A DNA stretch of 64,000 nt from Pseudomonas sp. Leaf58 (GTDB taxonomy: Bacteria; Pseudomonadota; Gammaproteobacteria; Pseudomonadales; Pseudomonadaceae), in assembly GCF_003627215.1 (NCBI RefSeq), contig NZ_CP032677.1:2857501-2921500 (forward strand), read 5' to 3'. How positions within the stretch are numbered: position 1 is the first letter of the stretch; the number at the start of each line of letters is the position of its first letter. The notes beneath the pieces were generated by a model, which saw nothing but the letters and a program-made list of their open reading frames with translations, was not told the origin of the DNA and made no database searches. The position numbers were made by a program, and so were the translations under genes. This document shows positions 52,184 to 60,701 of this stretch, piece by piece.

Positions 52184-53009
52184 TTGCCGTCGCCCAGTCA
52201 ACCCAGCCGAACTGCCAAGTCGCCAGAATCAGCAGGCCAAAGACAATGCGATACCAGGCAAACGCCGCGTAGCTGTGGTTGGCAATGAACTTGAGCAGTG
52301 CGCGCACCGCAATCATGGCAAAGATGAACGAGGTCACGAAGCCAATGGCAAACACCGGCAGGTCGCTGGGCTGGAACAGGTCACGGTACTTGTAGCCCGA
52401 GTACACCGCTGCACCGACCATGGTCGGCATTGCCAGGAAGAACGAGAACTCAGTCGCCGCCTTGCGCGACAAGCCAAACAGCAAACCACCGATAATGGTC
52501 GAACCTGAGCGCGATGTGCCCGGGATCATGGCCAAGCACTGGATGAAGCCGATTTTCAGCGCATGGCTCCAGCGCATGTCGTCCACATGGTCGACCTCCA
52601 CGCGGTGCTCGCGGCGCTCGGCCCAGAGCATGATCACCCCGCCCACCACCAGGGCCGCCGCCACGGTGATCGGGTTGAACAGGTAGTGGTGAATCAGGTC
52701 AGCAAACAGCACACCTAGCACCACGGCCGGCATGAACGCCAACAGCAGGTTGCCGGTGAAGCGCCGCGCCTTGGGCTGGCTGGTCAGGCCGAAGACCACG
52801 TCGAAGATCTTGCCACGAAATTCCCACACCACCGCCAGGATCGCCGCAAGCTGAATAATGATGTTAAAAGCCATGGCCCGTTCGCCACCAAACCCGATCA
52901 GGTCGGCGACGATGATCTGGTGGCCGGTACTGGATATCGGTAGAAACTCCGTCAGCCCCTCGACCACGCCTAAGATGATTGCCTGGAAGGCAGTCCAAAA
53001 ATCCATCAT
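52176..53009 (-). CDS. uppP: Undecaprenyl-diphosphatase UppP (BacA)
   Basis: A 277-residue integral membrane phosphatase that recycles undecaprenyl pyrophosphate in peptidoglycan synthesis. Overexpression of the family confers bacitracin resistance. Both conserved motifs are present: [19 protein letters not shown] (E-rich region near the N-terminus) and the [10 protein letters not shown] motif in [19 protein letters not shown]. The start is at one of two adjacent ATG codons (53009 or 53006), with GGGGGA directly upstream. It is followed by DUF1294 with overlap, and divergent from the chemoreceptor gene. Confidence 0.95.
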   Translation of the reverse strand: MMDFWTAFQAIILGVVEGLTEFLPISSTGHQIIVADLIGFGGERAMAFNIIIQLAAILAVVWEFRGKIFDVVFGLTSQPKARRFTGNLLLAFMPAVVLGVLFADLIHHYLFNPITVAAALVVGGVIMLWAERREHRVEVDHVDDMRWSHALKIGFIQCLAMIPGTSRSGSTIIGGLLFGLSRKAATEFSFFLAMPTMVGAAVYSGYKYRDLFQPSDLPVFAIGFVTSFIFAMIAVRALLKFIANHSYAAFAWYRIVFGLLILATWQFGWVDWATANG

Positions 53010-53133
53010 TCCCCCGATGGAGCGCTGCTCGCTGCAGGCCCCTTGTTCTTGATTTGCTTGAAGTTGCCGCACGCGGCCCGGCTGTTTTACAGCGACAGTT
53101 GGGCGCAACGCCAGTAGAAAAGTTCACGCCGCC

Positions 53134-53161
53134 TAAAGGTTTCATCTTGCGCGGCCGAAAT
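53134..53161 (+). promoter_or_regulatory. Candidate sigma-28 (FliA) promoter of the chemoreceptor gene
   Basis: TAAAGGTTT at 53134 is followed after 16 bp from TAAA by GCCGAAAT (53154-53161), close to the FliA consensus TAAA-N15-GCCGATAA. The start codon lies about 145 bp downstream. The 296-bp gap holds no other gene. Confidence 0.4.
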
Positions 53162-53305
53162 CCTAGCAGAGCGCCTTTGCAATCGCCTTATACCAAGCGC
53201 TACAGACTATTGGGTATATAGCACTTAGCCATTAGTCGGGTGTGGGCCTGGGGCAAAGCATGCTTGGATGCACCTGAATAAAAAGAACAATGCGGGAGCT
53301 ATGGG

Positions 53306-54940
53306 ATGCAAACCCTGAGATCGATGTCTATCAGCCGTCGCCTGTGGCTGATCCTGGTGGTGGCGGTGGCGATGCAGGTGGTGTTGGGCCTGTTGATGCT
53401 GCGCCAGATCCACGGTGACCTGTACCAGGCCAAAGCGGAAAAAACCCGCCACGTGGTGCAAACCGCAGCCGGTGTGCTGGCCTATTACCAAGGCCTGGAG
53501 GCAAGCGGCACACTCAGCCGCGAGGCCGCCCAGCAACAGGCCCTGCAAGTGGTGCGCGCGCTGCGCTACGACCACGACGATTACTTCTGGATCAACGACC
53601 TGGGGCCGAAGATGATCATGCATCCGGCCAACCCCAAGCTCGACGGCCAGGACCTGTCGGCCATCCGCGACCCCGACGGGTTTGCCGTGTTCAACGAGAT
53701 GGTCGGCCTGGCCCGTCAGCAAGACGCAGGGCCAGTCAACTACCGTTGGCCCAAGCCCGGTGCCAGCGAGCCGGTGGCCAAGACCTCTTATATCCAGCTG
53801 TTCAAGCCTTGGGGCTGGATTATCGGCTCGGGCGTTTACGTCGATGATGTACAAGCCGAATTCGCCCGCCAGTTGCGCGACGCCTCGCTGCTGGGCGTGG
53901 GCATTGCCGTGTTGATGGCGCTGGTGGTCCTGCTGATTGCCCGTAGCATCGCCCGCCCGTTGCAGGAGGCCGTGCAAGCCATGGGCAACATCGCCAGTGG
54001 CGAAAGCGACCTGACCCGGCGCCTGGACACCCATGGCCGTGATGAGATCAGCCACCTGGGCGCGCACTTCAACCGTTTCAACGGCAAGCTGCAAGGCGTG
54101 GTCGGCCAGTTGCAAGGGGCGGCGCACGCCCTGGCCCAGTCCGCCGGGCATGTGGGCGATAACGCCGGCGCCGCGCAACAGCACAGTGCCCAGCAATCGC
54201 TACAAATGGACCAGGTGGCCACGGCGGTCAACGAAGTGACGTACGCCGTGCAGGACGTGGCCAAGACCGCCGAGCAGGCCGCCGGGGAAATGCGCACCGC
54301 GCAACAGCAAGTGGCACACGGCCAGGAGGCCATTCACGGCAGCCTGGCGCAAATCGACCGGCTGTCGCTGACCATCGACCAGGCGGTGCAGGTGATCCGT
54401 GACCTAGCCGGGCACAGCACGCGCATCGGTGGCGTGCTCGACGTAATCCGCTCCATCGCCGAGCAGACCAACCTGCTGGCGCTGAACGCGGCCATCGAGG
54501 CGGCACGGGCCGGCGAGCAAGGCCGCGGCTTTGCCGTGGTCGCCGACGAGGTGCGCCTGCTGGCCCAGCGCACGGCGCAGTCGACGGCCGAGATCCACAC
54601 CATGATCGAGCACCTGCAAAGCCAGTCGGATGCAGCGGTCAGGGCCATCGACACCAGCAGCGAGGCCTCGCGCCAAACCGTCGAACAAGCCCGCGAAGCG
54701 GGTGCCAGCCTGGATGCGATCAACCAAGCGCTGCACAACCTCACCGCATTGAATGCCTCCATTGCCAGCGCTACCTTGCAGCAGGCGCATGTGGTCGAGG
54801 AAATCAACCGCAATGTACTGGATACCGCCGGGTTGTCCCAGCAGACCGCCAATGCGGCGCGCCAGTCCAGTGATGCCGGGGTGGCGTTGGGGCAGTTGAG
54901 CGAAGAGCTGGAACAGTTGCTGCGCCAGTTCCGGGTGTAA
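53306..54940 (+). CDS. mcpP: Methyl-accepting chemotaxis protein, McpP-like (C2/C3 carboxylates)
   Basis: A 544-residue chemoreceptor. TM1 is at residues 10-30, followed by a single Cache (sCache_2) periplasmic domain ([41 protein letters not shown]), TM2 around 195-215, a HAMP domain, and the signalling domain with the hairpin tip [20 protein letters not shown]. It matches, from memory, McpP of P. putida, which responds to acetate, pyruvate, propionate and lactate; the uppP and pnuC neighbours also agree with that locus. No C-terminal CheR/CheB pentapeptide is visible. Confidence 0.85.
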   Translation: MQTLRSMSISRRLWLILVVAVAMQVVLGLLMLRQIHGDLYQAKAEKTRHVVQTAAGVLAYYQGLEASGTLSREAAQQQALQVVRALRYDHDDYFWINDLGPKMIMHPANPKLDGQDLSAIRDPDGFAVFNEMVGLARQQDAGPVNYRWPKPGASEPVAKTSYIQLFKPWGWIIGSGVYVDDVQAEFARQLRDASLLGVGIAVLMALVVLLIARSIARPLQEAVQAMGNIASGESDLTRRLDTHGRDEISHLGAHFNRFNGKLQGVVGQLQGAAHALAQSAGHVGDNAGAAQQHSAQQSLQMDQVATAVNEVTYAVQDVAKTAEQAAGEMRTAQQQVAHGQEAIHGSLAQIDRLSLTIDQAVQVIRDLAGHSTRIGGVLDVIRSIAEQTNLLALNAAIEAARAGEQGRGFAVVADEVRLLAQRTAQSTAEIHTMIEHLQSQSDAAVRAIDTSSEASRQTVEQAREAGASLDAINQALHNLTALNASIASATLQQAHVVEEINRNVLDTAGLSQQTANAARQSSDAGVALGQLSEELEQLLRQFRV

Positions 54941-54949
54941 AGCCAGCCG

Positions 54950-54981
54950 CCTGTGGGAGCGGGCTCGCCCGCTCCCACAGG
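54950..54981. terminator. REP-derived hairpin after mcpP
   Basis: CCTGTGGGAGCGGG-CTCG-CCCGCTCCCACAGG is a perfect 14-bp stem 10 bp past the stop. It is a REP-type palindrome without a T-run and may serve as a transcript end. Confidence 0.6.
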
Positions 54982-55074
54982 ATGGCATGTGCTTCTCACC
55001 TCTTGCGCCCTACTCCTTCTTCGAGCGACCCGCTACAATCGCGCCCCTCCCCCTGTAGTCTCCAAGGATCGCCG

Positions 55075-55641
55075 ATGTCCGGCCTTGAACTCATCGCCGC
55101 CGTCCTCGGCGTCACCGCTGTCTGGCTAACGGTCAAGCAGAACGCCTGGTGCTGGCCGATCGGCTTGGTCATGGTGCTGATCTATGGCTGGCTGTTCTAC
55201 GAGGTAAAGCTGTATTCAGGCATGCTGCTGCAACTGGCCTACGCCATCTTGCAGGTATACGGCTGGTGGCAATGGAAACGCCCCGGCCATGCAGCAGACG
55301 CCCGCCAGGTGTCGCGCCTGCAGCGCCCGGCATTGTTCACCGGCCTGGCCGCCGGGGCGCTACTGAGTGCGGCCTTGGGCACGGCCATGGCCAACTGGAC
55401 CGATGCCGCCCTGCCCTGGCTGGACGCCACCCTGACCGGCTTCAGCCTGGTGGCGCAACTGTGGATGGCGCAGAAGCGCCTGCAGTGCTGGCCGCTGTGG
55501 GTGGTGGTGGACATCGTCTACGTCGGCCAATACCTGCACCAGCAGTTGTACTTCACCGCAGGCTTCTTTGCTGTGCTTACCCTGATTGCCGTGCGCGGCT
55601 GGCTGGAGTGGCGCCGTGACCCGGCGTTGGTGCGGCCATGA
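55075..55641 (+). CDS. pnuC: Nicotinamide riboside transporter PnuC
   Basis: A 188-residue membrane protein with about seven helices of the PnuC family, importing nicotinamide riboside for NAD salvage. The start gives MSGLELIAAVLGVTAVWLTVKQNAWCWPIG, a typical PnuC opening, and the conserved aromatic motif YGWWQWKRP is present, as is VVDIVYVGQYLHQQLYFTA near the C-terminus. AAGGA precedes the ATG at 55075. The NadR-type kinase gene starts 4 bases before its stop, pairing import with phosphorylation. Confidence 0.92.
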   Translation: MSGLELIAAVLGVTAVWLTVKQNAWCWPIGLVMVLIYGWLFYEVKLYSGMLLQLAYAILQVYGWWQWKRPGHAADARQVSRLQRPALFTGLAAGALLSAALGTAMANWTDAALPWLDATLTGFSLVAQLWMAQKRLQCWPLWVVVDIVYVGQYLHQQLYFTAGFFAVLTLIAVRGWLEWRRDPALVRP

Positions 55642-56207
55642 GTGCGCAACAGGCCATGAAAGTGCTGGTACTGTGCGGGCCGGAATCCAGCGGCAAAAGC
55701 TGGCTCAGCGGGGTGATCCAGGCGCATTTCGGCGGCGTGGTCGTGGCCGAGTACGTGCGCCACTTCATCGATCAGGAAGGCCGCGACACCTGCTACGCCG
55801 ATGTGCCCACCATCGCCCGCGGCCAACTGGCCTGGGAAGACCACGCCCGCGAGCAGGCGCCGCCGCTGCTAATCCTCGACACCCACCTGCTCAGCAATAT
55901 GCTCTGGAGCCAGGCCCTGTTCAATGATTGCCCGGCCTGGTTGGAACAGGCGTTGCTGGCGCGGCATTACCACCTGCACCTGTTGCTTAGCCCACAAGGC
56001 GTGGATTGGGTTGCCGATGGCCAGCGCAGCCAGCCCAAATTGGACGACCGCCAGCGCTTTTTCGACGACAGCCTGCTGTGGCTAAAACAGCATAAACAGG
56101 CGTACAAAATAATTGAGGGCAATTGGCCACAGCGCCAGTTGCTGGCCCTGCAAACAGTGTCTACGCTCCTTGATAGCTATACGCCAGCCCTGCCCTCCGA
56201 CTGTTAA
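55638..56207 (+). CDS. NadR-type nicotinamide riboside kinase (AAA family ATPase)
   Basis: A 189-residue P-loop kinase resembling the C-terminal ribosylnicotinamide kinase domain of NadR: Walker A in LCGPESSGKSWLS, EYVRHFIDQEG, and a conserved aspartate in LLILDTHLLSNMLWSQ. Neither the NMN adenylyltransferase nor the helix-turn-helix domain of E. coli NadR is present. Overlap with pnuC (ATGA) makes it the probable kinase trapping imported nicotinamide riboside as NMN. Confidence 0.88.
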   Translation: MSAQQAMKVLVLCGPESSGKSWLSGVIQAHFGGVVVAEYVRHFIDQEGRDTCYADVPTIARGQLAWEDHAREQAPPLLILDTHLLSNMLWSQALFNDCPAWLEQALLARHYHLHLLLSPQGVDWVADGQRSQPKLDDRQRFFDDSLLWLKQHKQAYKIIEGNWPQRQLLALQTVSTLLDSYTPALPSDC

Positions 56208-56504
56208 CCTGCTGACACATCCCGGTGGGGCAGAACCCCCGAAAACGCGGGGCTTTCCCCCAACCCGGGGCCAGTGTCAAAGCGCTGAAACACCCCTGCA
56301 AAAACCTTTCCACTCAACGCCCCCGCTGCGTTTGGCGCCAACCTGCGTTCCTACCTGTTTCAAGGCTGAGACAGAATACGCCGCAGTTTGTCAGCCTTGC
56401 GCCTTAAGCCATTGATCTAAAAACCATTATCAAAAGCGGCACACCTTCTGCTCTCTCGTTCACATCGCTGAACAGGGCCAGCGCACAAAGAAGGAATTGC
56501 CGTC
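56208..56504. promoter_or_regulatory. fap operon upstream region
   Basis: This 297-bp gap has no gene. C- and G-rich blocks at 56221-56270 (CCCCCGAAAACGCGGGG) may end the nadR-like transcript. An AT-rich stretch near 56410-56440 probably holds the fap promoter, but no -35/-10 pair stands out. The fapA ribosome site AAGGAA is at 56490. Confidence 0.4.
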
Positions 56505-56939
56505 GTGAGGAAAACTGACAAAAGCCTGCATCACCTGTTGCTGGTGGGCTGTGTACTGGGTTCGTTGAGCCTGACGGCGCAGGCCGACAAAGGGATCATT
56601 ATCATCACCCGCGACGTACAGACGCGCAACGCGACAGTACCGCCGCTGATTCCCGACCCGAACCCCACCACCGTCAATGCCAATCCGTCTGCCCACGTGC
56701 TCAAACAAACCAACGAGCTCAGCGATGGCGACTTCGCCAACATCAGCAGTGGCGCCGGCATCAGCAACCTGATCACCCAGCAGACCAACAACCTGGGCGG
56801 CAACCTCAACCAGACGCAATTGCCCAACCTTTCCGGTGGACGCGGCACAGGGTCAGGCAATGGCATCTCCAACATGGTCAACTCGAGCGTGCAGCGTGGG
56901 CTCGCCCCGCTGCAGATTCTGACCGGCGGAGGCAAGTGA
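56505..56939 (+). CDS. fapA: Functional amyloid biogenesis protein FapA
   Basis: The first gene of a six-gene fap operon for functional amyloid in the biofilm matrix. The 144-residue product starts with GTG, AAGGAA lying 9 bases upstream, and carries a signal peptide (HLLLVGCVLGSLSLTAQA). The mature part is rich in Asn, Gly, Ser and Thr, with NLITQQTNNLGGNLNQTQLPN typical of the family. FapA influences FapC secretion and fibre composition, as known from other pseudomonads. It ends 1 bp before fapB. Confidence 0.9.
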   Translation: MRKTDKSLHHLLLVGCVLGSLSLTAQADKGIIIITRDVQTRNATVPPLIPDPNPTTVNANPSAHVLKQTNELSDGDFANISSGAGISNLITQQTNNLGGNLNQTQLPNLSGGRGTGSGNGISNMVNSSVQRGLAPLQILTGGGK

Positions 56940-56940
56940 G

Positions 56941-57519
56941 ATGAAGCACACGCTGCTGATCCTGGCCACGCTGTGCAGTGCCTCAGCCTTCGCCCAATCC
57001 CTGGTGCCGGTGATCAACAACGCCGACATCGACAACTCCGGCAGCCACTATCAAGGCAACCTCTCGGTCAACCAAGCCGCGGGCGACCTACAGCAACAGG
57101 TGAACGCGCGGGCCATTGCCGTCGGGCCTGAAGCCAATGCCAGCACCCAAATACGGCAACGGCTGAATACCCCCGCCGACCCTGCCATGGACGCTCGTTC
57201 GAGTATCCAAGGCAATGCCTTCAGCAACGGCAGCGGCGCCTTGGGCGTCAACCAGAGCGCCGGTGCCAATACCCAGCAAGCCAACGCTCTGAGCATCAGC
57301 ATTGGCGCTCAGCCGCAAAGCATCGACGACAGCGTCCTCATGCAACAGAACGTGGCGCTGCTCAACAACTCCGGTCCACCTGACACCCCAACCGGCAACC
57401 GCCAAGTCACTACCAGTGACCAGGCCTTCACCGGTAGCCGTGGGGTAATCCAGTTGAACCAGAGTGCCGGGGTGGGAAACCGAATGGCCAACACCTTGAG
57501 CATCCGGGTCGCGGATTGA
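56941..57519 (+). CDS. fapB: Minor amyloid subunit FapB
   Basis: A 192-residue secreted protein, signal peptide about residues 1-18 (ILATLCSASAFA). Three imperfect amyloid repeats are visible, each with the pattern G-x-L/I-x-(V/L)-N-Q-S/A-A-G-x-x-x-Q-x-N-A-x-x-I: around NLSVNQAAGDLQQQVNARAI, ALGVNQSAGANTQQANALSI and VIQLNQSAGVGNRMANTLSI. FapB is the minor fibre component and probable nucleator. It is encoded 1 bp after fapA and about 50 bp before fapC. Confidence 0.93.
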   Translation: MKHTLLILATLCSASAFAQSLVPVINNADIDNSGSHYQGNLSVNQAAGDLQQQVNARAIAVGPEANASTQIRQRLNTPADPAMDARSSIQGNAFSNGSGALGVNQSAGANTQQANALSISIGAQPQSIDDSVLMQQNVALLNNSGPPDTPTGNRQVTTSDQAFTGSRGVIQLNQSAGVGNRMANTLSIRVAD

Positions 57520-57570
57520 CCCAGGCAGTTAAGAACGACACTTAACCTAAATAGAGTACGGAGAATCACC

Positions 57571-59115
57571 ATGAAACCCTCGATGGCAATCAAGCCTCTG
57601 GTTTTCGCAATTGCTGCGGTCATGGCTGTTGCTGTACAAGCTGATCAAAACGACCGGCGTGGCGGGCACCACAACGGTCACAACAACGGCCACCACACGC
57701 CGCCTCCAACCCGGATCCCGGTGAATGCCACTGCCAGAGCCATAGACAGCCAAAGCAGCACCAATAACCACATCACCAACCAAGGCACCCTCAACGAAGC
57801 CGAGATGAGCAGCTCGGCCACCGGCGCCAGCGGCAACGTGGGTGTCAACGTGGCGGCCGGTAACGGCAACCAGCAGGACAATGCCGCGGCCATTGCCAAC
57901 GCATCGTCCGAGTCGAGCCTGGACAACAGCTTCGTGTTCGGCAGCGCCGAAGCCACCGCTGACGTTCGCCAGTTCAGCAACCGCAACCGCGTCGACAACT
58001 GGTCTACTCAGTCTTCGGCGGTCATGAGTGGCTCGGCCGATGGCGCAGAGGGCAATGTCGGCGTCAACATCGCTGGCGGCGACCTGAACCAGCAGAAAAA
58101 CACCATGGCCATCGCCAACACCGGTGCCCCGCTGGGTAACGCCACGGCCACCGCCCGTGCCGATCAGAACGGCCCAGGCCTGACCGTGAACAACGGCGCC
58201 GACCGCACCTACCGGGTAGATACGCTGACCTTCACCACCACCAAAAGTGGTTCGAGCTCGCGTGAGGGTGCGTTCAACTCGTCCGATGACCGCAGCTCGT
58301 CCTCGAGCTTCAGCGTGGCGGGTGCACAAAGCGCCAGCAACAGCGGTTCCAGTGCCTGGAACTCGAGCGGTTCGAGCAGCATGAACGCCAGCGGCTCCAA
58401 CAGCTCCAGCGCCAGCGGCTCGAACAGCTCGAGCGCCAGCGGCTCGAACAGCGCCAGTGCTAGCGGCTCCAACAGCTGGAATGCCAGCGGCTCGGTTGCC
58501 GGCAACGCCAGTTCGTCCAGCAGCTCCAGCCTGAATGCCACCCTGGCAGCCGCCGCCGATGCTAGCCGTACCGTGACCACCGATGACGGCCGTCGCGAAC
58601 GCACTCGCACCGACAGCTTCGATGCCTCGCTCAACGCCTCGCTGAATGTGGACGTTGACCGGACTCGGGACAGTTCGTACGACGCATCGTTCGAGAAAGC
58701 ATTCGACTCGTCGTTCGACAAGTCGCATGAGTCTTCCTATGACCGTACCCGCGACTCGTCGTACGACAAGACTCGCGACTCGGCCTACACGAAGTCTCGC
58801 GACTCGTCGTATGAAAAAGCTCACGAGTCGTCCTATGCCAATGCTTCGGAATCGGCGTATGAAAAGTCTGGCGAGCAATCGTCGCAATCTTCGAACGACG
58901 TGGCGAAGAGCTACAGCGAAAGCAGCGCCTACGACTTGAGCAATACCGTGTCCTTCCAAGTGCTGACCCCGACCGGCTGGGCCAACCCTGTTACCAACAC
59001 TGCAACCCTTAGCGGTTCGGTGAACGGTGGCAGCGGCAACCTGGGCGTGAACGTGGCGGCCGGTGTGGGCAACCAGCAGAGCAACTCGCTGGCCATCTCC
59101 AACACCTCGTTCTGA
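57571..59115 (+). CDS. fapC: Major amyloid subunit FapC, with long repetitive linker
   Basis: A 514-residue secreted amyloid. The signal peptide ends near AVAVQA, followed by a His-rich N-terminal segment (HHNGHNNGHH). The three amyloid repeats are R1 (about 68-105, GNVGVNVAAGNGNQQDNAAAI), R2 (146-183, GNVGVNIAGGDLNQQKNTMAI) and R3 (475-512, GNLGVNVAAGVGNQQSNSLAI). R1-R2 linkage is short, but R2-R3 spans about 290 residues with an ASGSNS array (about 270-305) and an eight-residue aromatic array (366-437). No cysteine is present, so a CxxC motif reported for some FapC proteins is missing. Confidence 0.95.
   Translation: MKPSMAIKPLVFAIAAVMAVAVQADQNDRRGGHHNGHNNGHHTPPPTRIPVNATARAIDSQSSTNNHITNQGTLNEAEMSSSATGASGNVGVNVAAGNGNQQDNAAAIANASSESSLDNSFVFGSAEATADVRQFSNRNRVDNWSTQSSAVMSGSADGAEGNVGVNIAGGDLNQQKNTMAIANTGAPLGNATATARADQNGPGLTVNNGADRTYRVDTLTFTTTKSGSSSREGAFNSSDDRSSSSSFSVAGAQSASNSGSSAWNSSGSSSMNASGSNSSSASGSNSSSASGSNSASASGSNSWNASGSVAGNASSSSSSSLNATLAAAADASRTVTTDDGRRERTRTDSFDASLNASLNVDVDRTRDSSYDASFEKAFDSSFDKSHESSYDRTRDSSYDKTRDSAYTKSRDSSYEKAHESSYANASESAYEKSGEQSSQSSNDVAKSYSESSAYDLSNTVSFQVLTPTGWANPVTNTATLSGSVNGGSGNLGVNVAAGVGNQQSNSLAISNTSF
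58372..58491 (+). repeat. ASGSNS-encoding array in the fapC linker
   Basis: Tandem hexapeptide-like units Ala-Ser-Gly-Ser-Asn-Ser with S/A/W variation, encoded by near-identical GCCAGCGGCTC(C/G)AACAGC units. Confidence 0.8.
58666..58881 (+). repeat. 24-bp-period array in the fapC linker
   Basis: About nine units of an eight-residue pattern, consensus Y-x-K-x-R-(D/E)-S-S, for example YDKTRDSA and YTKSRDSS. The DNA units are close to CGCGACTCGTCGTACGACAA. Confidence 0.8.
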
Positions 59116-59127
59116 CCGCTGTGCTCG

Positions 59128-59152
59128 AGGCCCCCTTCGGGGGGCCTTTCTT
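59128..59152 (+). terminator. Terminator-like hairpin between fapC and fapD
   Basis: AGGCCCCC-TTC-GGGGGGCCT followed by TTTCTT lies 13 bp after the fapC stop and within the 62-bp fapC-fapD gap. It would lower fapDEF expression relative to fapABC. Confidence 0.65.
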
Positions 59153-59177
59153 CAACCGAACCGGAAGGCAACCGATC

Positions 59178-59858
59178 ATGCGCATTATCGCCTTGGCGTT
59201 TTTGCTGTGCCTGGCCAGCGTGAGCGAAGCTGCACAAATGCCGCTGTCAGTCCTGCCGGGCGGCGGTGTGGTGTTCAAACCCCTGCAGAGCGTACGCGAG
59301 CGCAAGTTCGCCGATTTGGTGCAACAGAAAACCGACTTCAGCTGCGGCGCCGCCGCACTGGCCACCATCTTGCGCCAGGCCTACTGGCTGGATGTCGACG
59401 AACAACACATCATCGAAGGCATGCTGGCTCACGCCGACCAGGACTTGGTACGCACCCAAGGCTTCTCGATGCTCGACATGAAACGCTACGTGGAAAGCTT
59501 GGGGATGCGAGCCCGCGGCTACCGGGTAGCGGCCGATACCCTGCACAACGTGCGTATCCCGGTGGTGGTGCTGATGGATGTGCGCGGCTACAAACATTTC
59601 GTGGTCCTGCAGAAAGTCGACAAGGGTTGGGTGTATGTCGGCGACCCGGTGCTGGGCCACAAGCGCTACAAGGTCGAGGACTTCCTCAAAGGTTGGAACG
59701 GCATCATCTTCGCCGTCATCGGCCAGGGCTATGACAAGAACAATGTGTTGCTTGACCCGCCGCTGCCGCTAACCGCCAAAGGCCGAGTGAACAACTTTAC
59801 GCCCGTCCAGGACGCAGAATTGCTGGACTTCGGTTTCATCAAAAGCGACTTCTTCTAA
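59178..59858 (+). CDS. fapD: FapD, C39-family cysteine peptidase
   Basis: A 226-residue exported peptidase of the C39 (bacteriocin-processing) fold needed for Fap fibre secretion. The signal peptide is residues 1-18. The catalytic set is visible: Cys56 in KTDFSCGAAALAT, His140 in GYKHFVVLQ, and Asp156 in VGDPVLGHKRY. The ATG at 59178 has GGAAGG 9 bases upstream. It lies between fapC and fapE; a hairpin precedes it. Confidence 0.93.
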   Translation: MRIIALAFLLCLASVSEAAQMPLSVLPGGGVVFKPLQSVRERKFADLVQQKTDFSCGAAALATILRQAYWLDVDEQHIIEGMLAHADQDLVRTQGFSMLDMKRYVESLGMRARGYRVAADTLHNVRIPVVVLMDVRGYKHFVVLQKVDKGWVYVGDPVLGHKRYKVEDFLKGWNGIIFAVIGQGYDKNNVLLDPPLPLTAKGRVNNFTPVQDAELLDFGFIKSDFF

Positions 59859-59902
59859 CGACTCTGCTAACGATAAGGAGCACGACGCTCCGGGAGCACC
59901 CC

Positions 59903-60655
59903 ATGAAGAATCCACTCTGGCTGGTAGTGGCTTGCCTGGCAGCCAGCCTGCCAACCCACGCAGAAACGTTCAAACCCATTGAACTGAAGGACCAGGAACT
60001 GGCGAACTTGCGTGGCCGCTACGTCATGCCGGGGCGCATCGTGAGTTTCGGCATTGTCATGTCCAGCACCTGGCAGAATGCCAAGGGCGACGTGATTGGC
60101 GCGACCAGCACGATGCAGATACAGCAGTCGACCATCAAACCGCAGTTCTATGTGTCGATGATTGACGAAAAAGGTAGCGGCAGCGCCTCGAGGGCGGCCG
60201 CTGCGCCCGGCACCGGGACCGTAACGGGTGGCAATGGGCTCAACACCGCCGAGGGCGTCACCCAGGTGGTGCGCGCCGCCGGCGACAACAACACCGCCTA
60301 CAACAACGTCGACATCAATGTTACCAAGGCCAACCAGGCGCCTACCGTGCAGCCCCAGGGCCAGGCACTGGCTGCCGGCCAGACGCTGGTGGGCGAAAAC
60401 GGCGCCGGCACGTTGAACGTGACCGCCAGCGGTGTGGGTGTGCAGTTCAACATCAATGCCGGCAACAACCAGGGCAGCAGCGTGCAACGCCTGGCCCAGG
60501 GCGGCCTGATGCAGAACACCACGCTGCTGGGCAACGGCAACCGGGTCAACAACGTCACTTCTCTCAACGTGGTCATGCGTGAAAGCGTGCCGACAGCCGC
60601 TTCACTGAACGGCAGCCTTGACCAGCTCAAAGGTCTTCGCACATTCGGATACTGA
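59903..60655 (+). CDS. fapE: FapE, amyloid-associated secreted protein
   Basis: A 250-residue secreted protein with a signal peptide ([14 protein letters not shown]) and a beta-rich, Asn/Gly-rich body. An early stretch [24 protein letters not shown] is typical of FapE and its curli-like relatives; later segments ([33 protein letters not shown]) resemble amyloid strands. FapE is exported through FapF and found as a minor fibre component. GGGAG stands just before the ATG. Confidence 0.92.
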   Translation: MKNPLWLVVACLAASLPTHAETFKPIELKDQELANLRGRYVMPGRIVSFGIVMSSTWQNAKGDVIGATSTMQIQQSTIKPQFYVSMIDEKGSGSASRAAAAPGTGTVTGGNGLNTAEGVTQVVRAAGDNNTAYNNVDINVTKANQAPTVQPQGQALAAGQTLVGENGAGTLNVTASGVGVQFNINAGNNQGSSVQRLAQGGLMQNTTLLGNGNRVNNVTSLNVVMRESVPTAASLNGSLDQLKGLRTFGY

Positions 60656-60701
60656 TCTACGCTCAGTCTCATCAAAAGTAGTCGGAAGGGACGGCCACCC
60701 C

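Noticed and set aside
58372..58881. Tandem repeats in fapC as a possible CRISPR array
   Set aside because: The repeats are in frame, encode regular peptide units and lack unique spacers of constant length.
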